The notes beneath the pieces were generated by a model. That model worked only from the letters and a program-made list of their open reading frames with translations, was not told the origin of the DNA and searched no databases. Both the position numbers and the translations under genes were made by a program. A stretch of DNA of 64,000 nt from Streptomyces canus 299MFChir4.1 (GTDB lineage: Bacteria; Actinomycetota; Actinomycetes; Streptomycetales; Streptomycetaceae), in assembly GCF_000383615.1 (NCBI RefSeq), contig NZ_KB911597.1:116956-180955 (forward strand), given 5' to 3'. This document shows, in pieces, positions 57,788 to 64,000 of the stretch. Position 1 is the first letter of the stretch; each line of letters starts with the position of its first letter.

Positions 57788-58906
57788 ATGACAGACGCAC
57801 TCAAGCGCCTCTCCGAGGAAGGCGTGGCGATCTGGCTGGACGACCTGTCGCGCAAGCGGATCACGTCCGGCAACCTCGCCGAGCTGATCGACCAGCAGCA
57901 CGTCGTGGGCGTCACCACCAACCCCTCGATCTTCCAGAAGGCGATCTCCGAGGGCGACGGCTACGACCAGCAGCTCTCGGACCTGGCGTTCCGCAAGGTG
58001 TCCGTCGAAGAGGCCCTCCGCATGATCACGACGGCGGACGTCCGGGACGCCGCCGACATCCTGCACCCGGTCTTCGACGCGACGGGTGGCCAGGACGGCC
58101 GGGTGTCGATCGAGGTCGACCCGCGACTGGCGCACAACCTCAAGGCGACCGTCGCCGAGGCCAAGCAGCTCGCCTGGCTCGTCGACCGCCCCAACACCCT
58201 CATCAAGATCCCGGCCACCCAGGCCGGCATCCCCGCGATCACCGAGGTCATCGGCCTCGGGATCAGCGTCAACGTCACGCTGATCTTCTCGCTGGACCGC
58301 TACCGCCTGGTCATGGACGCCTTCCTGGCCGGCCTGGAGAAGGCCGAGGAGCGGGGTCTGGACCTGTCGAAGATCCACTCCGTGGCGTCCTTCTTCGTGT
58401 CCCGTGTGGACACCGAGATCGACAAGCGCCTCGACGCGCTCGGCACCGACGAGGCCAAGGCCGCCCGCGGCAAGGCCGGCGTGGCCAACGCGCGCCTCGC
58501 GTACCAGGCGTACGAGGAGGTCTTCTCGGGCGAGCGCTGGGCGAAGCTGGAGAAGGCCGGGGCGAACAAGCAGCGTCCGCTGTGGGCCTCGACCGGCGTC
58601 AAGGACCCGGCGTACAAGAAGACCATGTACGTCGAGGAACTGGTCGCGCCGAACACGGTGAACACCATGCCGGAGGCGACCCTGTTCGCCACCGAGGAGC
58701 AGGGCGAGATCCGCGGCAACGCCATCGCCGGTACGTACGAGCAGGCCCGTGCCGAGCTCGACGCGCTGGAGAAGCTCGGCATCTCCTACGACGAGGTGGT
58801 CCAGCTCCTGGAGGACGAGGGCGTCGAGAAGTTCGAGGCGGCCTGGAACGACCTGCTCAAGTCGACCGAGGCGGAGCTTCAGCGCCTCGCCCCCTCGGAG
58901 GGCTGA
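57788..58906 (+). CDS. tal: Transaldolase
   Basis: Transfers dihydroxyacetone units between sugar phosphates; 372 residues, the long form paired with actinobacterial zwf/opcA. The first strand is GVTTNPSIFQKAI, and the Schiff-base Lys is in TLIKIPATQAGIPAI (Lys140). SLDRYRLVMDAFLAGLE and VASFFVSRVDTEID are family-typical. AGGAGA precedes the ATG, 33 bp after tkt. Confidence 0.95.
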   Translation: MTDALKRLSEEGVAIWLDDLSRKRITSGNLAELIDQQHVVGVTTNPSIFQKAISEGDGYDQQLSDLAFRKVSVEEALRMITTADVRDAADILHPVFDATGGQDGRVSIEVDPRLAHNLKATVAEAKQLAWLVDRPNTLIKIPATQAGIPAITEVIGLGISVNVTLIFSLDRYRLVMDAFLAGLEKAEERGLDLSKIHSVASFFVSRVDTEIDKRLDALGTDEAKAARGKAGVANARLAYQAYEEVFSGERWAKLEKAGANKQRPLWASTGVKDPAYKKTMYVEELVAPNTVNTMPEATLFATEEQGEIRGNAIAGTYEQARAELDALEKLGISYDEVVQLLEDEGVEKFEAAWNDLLKSTEAELQRLAPSEG

Positions 58907-58910
58907 AATC

Positions 58911-60434
58911 TTGTCGAGCAGCAATCCGCTGCGTGACCCTGCCGACCGACGGCTCCCGCGTATCGCGGGGCCGTCGGGCCTGGTCATCTTCGGCGTCACG
59001 GGCGATTTGTCACGAAAGAAGCTCATGCCCGCCGTGTACGACCTCGCGAACCGGGGTCTGTTGCCGCCGGGCTTCTCGCTGGTCGGCTTCGCACGGCGGG
59101 ACTGGGAGAACGAGGACTTCGCGGAAGTCGTCCACGACGCCGTCAAGGAGCACGCCAGGACACCGTTCCGCGAGGAGGTCTGGCAGCAGCTCATCCAGGG
59201 GATGCGCTTCGTCCAGGGCACCTTCGACGACGACGACTCGTTCGAGCGGCTGCGCGACACCATCGACGAACTCGACAAGGCACAGGGCACCGGCGGCAAC
59301 TTCGCCTTCTACCTGTCCGTGCCGCCGTCCGCCTTCCCGGTGGTCATCCAGCAGCTGAAGAAGCACCGGCTGGCCGACCAGTCGAGCGGCTCCTGGCGCC
59401 GCGCGGTCATCGAGAAGCCCTTCGGCCACAACCTCAAGTCGGCCGAGGAGCTCAACGCGACGGTCGAGGAGGTCTTCGCCCCGGACCAGGTCTTCCGCAT
59501 CGACCACTACCTGGGCAAGGAGACCGTCCAGAACATCCTGGCGCTGCGTTTCGCCAACACGATGTTCGAGCCGATCTGGAACCGGTCCTTCGTGGACCAT
59601 GTCCAGATCACGATGGCCGAGGACATCGGCATCGGCGGCCGGGCGGGCTACTACGACGGCATCGGCGCCGCCCGTGACGTCATCCAGAACCACCTGCTCC
59701 AGCTCCTGGCCCTCACGGCCATGGAGGAGCCGGCCTCCTTCGACGCGGACGCGCTGGCCGCCGAGAAGACCAAGGTGCTCGGCGCGGTGAAGCTGCCGAA
59801 GGACCTGGGCCGGGACACCGTGCGCGGACAGTACGCGGCGGGCTGGCAGGGCGGCGAGAAGGCGGTCGGCTACCTCCAGGAAGACGGTATCGACCCGCAG
59901 TCCAAGACCGACACGTACGCGGCCATCAAGGTGGAGATCGACAACCGCCGCTGGGCCGGGGTGCCGTTCTATCTGCGCACCGGCAAGCGCCTCGGGCGCC
60001 GGGTCACCGAGATCGCGGTGGTCTTCCAGCGGGCGCCGCACTCCCCCTTCGACACGACGGCCACCGAGGAGCTCGGCTCCAACGCGATCGTCGTCCGCGT
60101 CCAGCCCGACGAGGGCGTCACCGTCCGCTTCGGCTCCAAGGTGCCGGGCACCTCGATGGAGATCCGGGACGTGTCCATGGACTTCGCCTACGGCGAGTCG
60201 TTCACGGAGTCCTCGCCCGAGGCGTACGAGCGCCTGATCCTCGACGTCCTGCTCGGCGACTCCAACCTCTTCCCCCGCACGGAGGAGGTCGAGCTGTCCT
60301 GGAAGATCCTCGACCCGATCGAGGAGTACTGGGACACGCACGGCAAGCCCGCCCAGTACCCCTCCGGTACCTGGGGCCCGGTCGAGGCGGACGAAATGCT
60401 CGCACGAGAGGGACGGAGCTGGCGCCGGCCATGA
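58911..60434 (+). CDS. zwf: Glucose-6-phosphate dehydrogenase
   Basis: First, NADPH-forming step of the oxidative pentose-phosphate branch; 507 residues. The nucleotide loop is GVTGDLSRKKLMP (residues 28-40) and the active site RIDHYLGKE (196-204) with the catalytic His. EKPFG and the C-terminal SWKILDPIEEYW are also conserved. The start is TTG at 58911, eight bases after GGAGGG and 4 bp beyond the tal stop. It needs OpcA, encoded next with an ATGA overlap, for activity in actinobacteria. Confidence 0.94.
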   Translation: MSSSNPLRDPADRRLPRIAGPSGLVIFGVTGDLSRKKLMPAVYDLANRGLLPPGFSLVGFARRDWENEDFAEVVHDAVKEHARTPFREEVWQQLIQGMRFVQGTFDDDDSFERLRDTIDELDKAQGTGGNFAFYLSVPPSAFPVVIQQLKKHRLADQSSGSWRRAVIEKPFGHNLKSAEELNATVEEVFAPDQVFRIDHYLGKETVQNILALRFANTMFEPIWNRSFVDHVQITMAEDIGIGGRAGYYDGIGAARDVIQNHLLQLLALTAMEEPASFDADALAAEKTKVLGAVKLPKDLGRDTVRGQYAAGWQGGEKAVGYLQEDGIDPQSKTDTYAAIKVEIDNRRWAGVPFYLRTGKRLGRRVTEIAVVFQRAPHSPFDTTATEELGSNAIVVRVQPDEGVTVRFGSKVPGTSMEIRDVSMDFAYGESFTESSPEAYERLILDVLLGDSNLFPRTEEVELSWKILDPIEEYWDTHGKPAQYPSGTWGPVEADEMLAREGRSWRRP

Positions 60435-61621
60435 AGACAGACCTCACCGACACCACCGCCAGCAAGATCAACAAGGCGCTGGTCAAGGCGCGCCGGGCCA
60501 TCGGCACACCGGCCGTCGGCATGGTGCTCACCCTGGTCATCGTCACGGACGAGGAGAACGCCTACGACGCCCTCAAGGCCGCAGGCGACGCGTCCCGCGA
60601 GCACCCCTCGCGCACGCTGGTGGTCGTCAAGCGGGTGTCGCGCAGTCCCCGTGACCGCACCCAGTCCCGCCTCGACGCCGAGTTGCGGGTGGGCGCGGAC
60701 GCGGGCACCGGCGAGACGGTGGTGCTGCGGCTGTACGGCGAGATCGTCGACCACGCCCAGTCGGTGGTCCTTCCGCTGCTGCTGCCGGACGCGCCCGTCG
60801 TCGTCTGGTGGCCGGTGGACGCGCCGCTCGACCCGGCCGGGGACCCGCTCGGGGCGCTCGCCCAGCGGCGGGTCACCGACACGTACTCCTCCGAGCAGCC
60901 GGTGCGCGAGCTGACGGCGCGCGCCGACACCTACACGCCGGGCGACACCGACCTCTCCTGGACCCGCATCACCCCGTGGCGTTCGATGCTGGCCGCCGCG
61001 CTCGACCAGGTCACCTGCGAGGTGGCGGCCGTCGAGGTGGAGGGCGAGGAGTTCAACCCGAGCTGCGAGCTGCTGGCGATGTGGCTGGCGGACCGGCTCG
61101 ACGTGCCGGTGAAGCGGTCGCTGTCGAGCGGTCCGGGCCTCACGGCGGTACGCATGCACACGGACAGCGGTCCGATCGTGCTGGACCGCGCGGACGGCTC
61201 GCTCGCCACGCTCTCCATCCAGGGGCAGCCGGACCGTGCGGTGGCGCTCAAGCGCCGGGACACGGCCGAGCTGATCGCGGAGGAGCTGCGCAGGCTGGAC
61301 CCGGACGACACGTACGCCTCGGCGCTGCGCTTCGGGGTGGAACGGCTGAACCCCTCGGTGCCCTTTCCGCAACCGGCCCCCGATGCCAAAGGTGCCGGCA
61401 CAGAAGGTGCCGACGCCAAAGGTGCCGACGCAGAGGGAGAACCCGTCAAAGGAGAACCCGTCTCCGGAGGACCGGCCGCAGTCTCCACCGAGCTCGCCGT
61501 CGAAGCCCCTGTCGAGGGCGCTGCGGAAGCTCCCGGGGCGCAAGGGCCGCAAGGCTCGCCGTCGGCCTCGCTGAAGCCGGTCCCCTCCGGCCTGTCCGGG
61601 AACGGGAAGGCGGCGAAGTGA
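60431..61621 (+). CDS. opcA: Glucose-6-phosphate dehydrogenase assembly protein OpcA, with long C-terminal tail
   Basis: Allosteric/assembly partner of Zwf; 396 residues. The family core spans about residues 1-315, with NPSCELLAMWLADRLDVPVK and LPLLLPDAPVVVWWPVDAPL as hallmarks. After NPSVPFPQPAPDAKG a tail of about 75 residues follows, rich in Ala, Gly, Glu, Pro and Lys, with near-repeats (GADAKGADAEG, EPVKGEPV). The tail is probably disordered. Both ends overlap neighbours by 4 nt. Confidence 0.92.
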   Translation: MKTDLTDTTASKINKALVKARRAIGTPAVGMVLTLVIVTDEENAYDALKAAGDASREHPSRTLVVVKRVSRSPRDRTQSRLDAELRVGADAGTGETVVLRLYGEIVDHAQSVVLPLLLPDAPVVVWWPVDAPLDPAGDPLGALAQRRVTDTYSSEQPVRELTARADTYTPGDTDLSWTRITPWRSMLAAALDQVTCEVAAVEVEGEEFNPSCELLAMWLADRLDVPVKRSLSSGPGLTAVRMHTDSGPIVLDRADGSLATLSIQGQPDRAVALKRRDTAELIAEELRRLDPDDTYASALRFGVERLNPSVPFPQPAPDAKGAGTEGADAKGADAEGEPVKGEPVSGGPAAVSTELAVEAPVEGAAEAPGAQGPQGSPSASLKPVPSGLSGNGKAAK

Positions 61622-62400
61622 GCACCCCGCAACTGGTCGTGCACCGCGACAAGGAGCTGATGGCCCAGGCCGCCGCGGCCCGTCTGATCACCAAGATCGT
61701 GGACGCGCAGGCCTCCAGGGGCTCGGCGTCCGTGGTCCTCACGGGCGGCCGCAACGGCAACGGACTGCTGGCCGCCCTGGCCTCGGCGCCCGCCCGGGAC
61801 GCCATCGACTGGGGCCGCCTGGAGCTGTGGTGGGGCGACGAGCGCTACCTGCCCGAGGGCGACCCGGAACGCAACGACACGCAGGCCCGCGAGGCCCTGC
61901 TCGACGCCGTACCCCTGGACCCGAAGCGCGTGCACTCCATGCCCGCGTCGGACGGCCCCTACGGGGACGACGTCGAGGCCGCGGCGGCGGCCTACGCCGA
62001 GGAGCTGGCCCGTGCGGCCGGTCCCGAGAACCACGGCGCGGTCCCGACCTTCGACGTCCTGATGCTGGGCGTCGGCCCGGACACCCACGTGGCGTCCCTG
62101 TTCCCGGAGCTCCCCGCGGTACGGGAGACCGAGCGCACGGTCGTCGGTGTGCACGGTGCTCCGAAGCCCCCGCCCACCCGGGTGTCGTTGACCCTGCCCG
62201 CGATCCGCGCGGCCCGCGAGGTCTGGCTCCTCGCGGCCGGCGAGGACAAGGCGCAGGCCGTGGCGATCGCCCTGTCCGGCGCGGGCGAGATCCAGGCCCC
62301 GGCGGCGGGGGCCCGTGGCCGGGCCCGCACCCTGTGGCTGCTGGACTCGGCGGCGGCCTCCCAGCTGCCGCGGTCGCTGTATCCGCCGGCTTTGTCGTAA
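61618..62400 (+). CDS. pgl: 6-phosphogluconolactonase
   Basis: Hydrolyses 6-phosphogluconolactone after Zwf; 260 residues. Core motifs are VVLTGGRNGNGLL, then WGDERYLPEGDPERN (substrate phosphate and catalytic region) and LLGVGPDTHVASLFP, where the catalytic His follows the G-P-D-T-H pattern (G-x-D-G-H in relatives). The GTG start at 61618 overlaps the opcA stop. It is the last gene of the operon, closed by a hairpin. Confidence 0.93.
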   Translation: MSTPQLVVHRDKELMAQAAAARLITKIVDAQASRGSASVVLTGGRNGNGLLAALASAPARDAIDWGRLELWWGDERYLPEGDPERNDTQAREALLDAVPLDPKRVHSMPASDGPYGDDVEAAAAAYAEELARAAGPENHGAVPTFDVLMLGVGPDTHVASLFPELPAVRETERTVVGVHGAPKPPPTRVSLTLPAIRAAREVWLLAAGEDKAQAVAIALSGAGEIQAPAAGARGRARTLWLLDSAAASQLPRSLYPPALS

Positions 62401-62412
62401 CTCCCGCCTTTG

Positions 62413-62444
62413 ACGCCGGGTCCCTCTCAGGAGGGGCCCGGCGT
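62413..62444 (+). terminator. Terminator hairpin after pgl
   Basis: 14-bp stem (ACGCCGGGTCCCTC with one G-T pair) and a 4-nt loop, 12 bp after the pgl stop, followed by TCC. The stop codon of the decayed DsbA-like gene on the other strand lies in its loop. Confidence 0.7.
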
Positions 62445-62943
62445 TCCCTCGGCTCCGGGGAAGCCGTACGCCTCCCACTCCTCCGGCGACATACGGATCT
62501 GCCGGAGCAGGTCCGAGAACGCCGTGGCGTCGTAGAGCACGCCGCTGCGGTCGGCCGGGATCCGTACCCTGTCGATCACTACGGTCGGGGCGCCCGGGCC
62601 GGCTCGAACCGGCCGTGCAGCCGGTCGTCGGTGAAGCCGTCCTCGGACTCGTCGGGCCGGTTGGCGTAGAGCACTTCGTGGTACCCCGCGAACCTGCCCC
62701 ATGCCGGTGCGGCCCGCAGGGCGTTGACCGCCTTCTTGGAGCCGCTGCCGCCGAGCTTGCCGTCCAGGAAGGACGCCAGGGTGTACTCGGCTCTCGCATG
62801 GCCCCGCACGATCGCGTCCCGCGGCTCCGGGCCGGCGCCGGTGGTCTCGAACTCCTCGCGATACGGGCACCGCGGATCCTCGTAGAGGTGCACCGTCACC
62901 GGTGCGTGCGGGTTGTCGACGGTGATGGTCGTACCGTCGGAAG
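62427..62943 (-). pseudogene. Decayed DsbA-like thioredoxin-fold protein
   Basis: Frame 1 (62943-62579) has DGTTITVDNPHAPVTVHLYE, then DPRCPYREEFETTG and EYTLASFLDGKLGGSGSKKA, then stops. Frame 2 resumes GAPTVVIDRVRIPADRSGVL to 62427. Intact relatives are DsbA-type proteins (VTVHxYEDPRCPxCxEFE). Here the start codon is gone, the second Cys of the C-x2-C is replaced (CPYR), roughly 40-50 residues after DGFTDDRL are missing, and the two parts are in different frames. Each defect alone would be damaging. Confidence 0.8.
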
Positions 62944-63003
62944 GGCCGCCGTGAGTGCCACGGCGACCCTCCCCCCTGCTCAGGGGTTCCCGCAGGGGGT
63001 GTT

Positions 63004-64000
63004 CTACTGCCGTCCGCGCAGCTCCCGGTACGTCGTCACCAGCGCCTTGGTCGAGGCGTCCAGGCCCGGTACCTCGGCGCCCTCGGTGAGCGCCGGTTCG
63101 ACGCGCTTGGCGAGGACCTTGCCGAGTTCGACGCCCCACTGGTCGAAGGAGTCGATGTTCCAGACGGCACCCTGGACGAACACCTTGTGCTCGTAGAGGG
63201 CGATGAGCTGGCCGAGGACGGACGGGGTGAGTTCCTTCGCGAGGATCGTGGTCGTCGGGTGGTTGCCCCGGAACGTCTTGTGCGGGACCAGGTCCTCGGC
63301 CACCCCCTCCGCCCGCACCTCGTCCGGCGTCTTGCCGAAGGCCAGTGCCTGGGTCTGGGCGAAGAAGTTCGCCATGAGCAGGTCGTGCTGGGCCCTGAGC
63401 CCGTCGGAGAGCTCGGCGACCGGCTCGGCGAAGCCGATGAAGTCCGCCGGGATCAGCTTGGTGCCCTGGTGGATCAACTGGTAGTAGGCATGCTGCCCGT
63501 TGGTGCCGGGCGTGCCCCACACCACCGGTCCGGTCTGCCACTCCACCGGATTGCCGTCCCGGTCCACCGACTTGCCGTTGGACTCCATGTCCAACTGCTG
63601 CAAGTAGGCGGTGAACTTGGACAGGTAGTGGCTGTACGGCAGTACGGCATGGGACTGCGCGTCGTGGAAGTTGCCGTACCAGATGCCCAACAGGCCGAGC
63701 AGCAACGGCACGTTGGACTCGGCCGGGGCGGTGCGGAAGTGCTCGTCGACGAGGTGGAAGCCGTCGAGCATCTCCCGGAAGCGGTCGGGCCCGATGGCGA
63801 TCATCAGGGAGAGGCCGATCGCCGAGTCGAAGGAGTAGCGGCCGCCGACCCAGTCCCAGAACTCGAACATGTTGTCCGGGTCGATGCCGAAGTCCGTGAC
63901 CTTCTCGGCGTTCGTCGACAGGGCGACGAAGTGCTTGGCGACGGCCTTGTCGTCGTGGAGTCCGGCGGGTCCGTCGAGCAGCCAGGTGCGGGCCGACGTG
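63004..64000 (-). CDS. pgi: Glucose-6-phosphate isomerase (partial, N-terminus beyond window)
   Basis: Interconverts glucose-6-P and fructose-6-P. The last 332 residues or so are present; the frame is open to the window edge. Visible are FVALSTNAEKVTDFGIDPDN, FEFWDWVGGRYSFDSAIGLS (glycine-rich substrate loop), GTPGTNGQHAYYQLIHQGT (catalytic His), and the Pgi signature FDQWGVELGKVLAKRVEP. The order tkt-tal-zwf-opcA-pgl-(decayed gene)-pgi is compact, but pgi is on the opposite strand and so transcribed towards pgl. Confidence 0.93.
   Translation of the reverse strand, partial: TSARTWLLDGPAGLHDDKAVAKHFVALSTNAEKVTDFGIDPDNMFEFWDWVGGRYSFDSAIGLSLMIAIGPDRFREMLDGFHLVDEHFRTAPAESNVPLLLGLLGIWYGNFHDAQSHAVLPYSHYLSKFTAYLQQLDMESNGKSVDRDGNPVEWQTGPVVWGTPGTNGQHAYYQLIHQGTKLIPADFIGFAEPVAELSDGLRAQHDLLMANFFAQTQALAFGKTPDEVRAEGVAEDLVPHKTFRGNHPTTTILAKELTPSVLGQLIALYEHKVFVQGAVWNIDSFDQWGVELGKVLAKRVEPALTEGAEVPGLDASTKALVTTYRELRGRQ

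Overview
The sequence is high-GC, with G/C at most third codon positions, dense gene packing, many 4-nt stop/start overlaps (ATGA or GTGA), and frequent GTG and TTG starts. Together with the gene families seen (SigE-type sigma factor, SufR-type suf operon with a Rieske gene, opcA, TerD, DUF3618/holin pair, mycothiol-type DinB protein), this points to a Streptomyces chromosome, probably the core-to-arm transition. I see no phage, IS element, integrase, CRISPR array, tRNA or rRNA.

Positions 1-15.6 kb form a carbohydrate-acid catabolism region. A leftward gene chain runs GntR regulator, DHDPS-like lyase/aldolase, IlvD/EDD sugar-acid dehydratase, two ABC sugar permeases, a repeat-filled gap, Gfo/Idh/MocA oxidoreductase, DUF6807 protein and GH43 glycosidase (cut by the window edge). 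To its right is a 5-dehydro-4-deoxyglucarate dehydratase gene (kdgD), coupled to a gene of unknown function and divergent from uronate dehydrogenase (udh). These are steps of oxidative hexuronate breakdown. An MBL-fold hydrolase, a mycothiol-type DinB protein and an MFS exporter lie between. Positions 15.9-20.9 kb are a polyol-type operon: DeoR regulator, lipoprotein binding protein, two permeases and a zinc polyol dehydrogenase. Neither transporter has its own ATPase, which fits a shared MsiK-type ATPase.

Positions 20.9-41.7 kb hold mixed housekeeping and stress genes: a double TerD protein, TetR, GntR plus ACC deaminase, a Tat-exported PhoX-type phosphatase with a PHO-box-like site, a conserved hypothetical, a secreted nuclease, ArsR plus SRPBCC, a double ABM monooxygenase, a BrkB membrane protein, a DUF3618/holin pair, a Cys-rich protein with a coupled 42-residue peptide, a dapA-like gene, SigE sigma plus a coupled membrane propeller protein, dapD, a fused sigma/CU044_5270 remnant, SMR plus TetR, and an AbfB-domain protein.

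Positions 41.7-48.3 kb are the complete suf Fe-S assembly operon (sufR-B-D-Rieske-C-S-U-T). Its SufR-type palindrome abuts the sufR start codon, with an iron-box-like 19-mer further upstream. Positions 48.5-55.3 kb carry an AAC(3)-type acetyltransferase, an ABC-2 exporter, ctaA, a frameshifted nucleotidyltransferase, an amidohydrolase, a small hypothetical protein and ctaB. Positions 55.7-64 kb are the pentose-phosphate operon tkt-tal-zwf-opcA-pgl, then a decayed DsbA-like gene and the 3' part of pgi.

The less ordinary observations are: the 36-bp x 10 repeat array inside a chain of 4-nt overlaps (3.3-4.4 kb); the unknown gene coupled to kdgD; three broken genes (39.3, 52.0 and 62.4 kb); and several sharply defined candidate operators.
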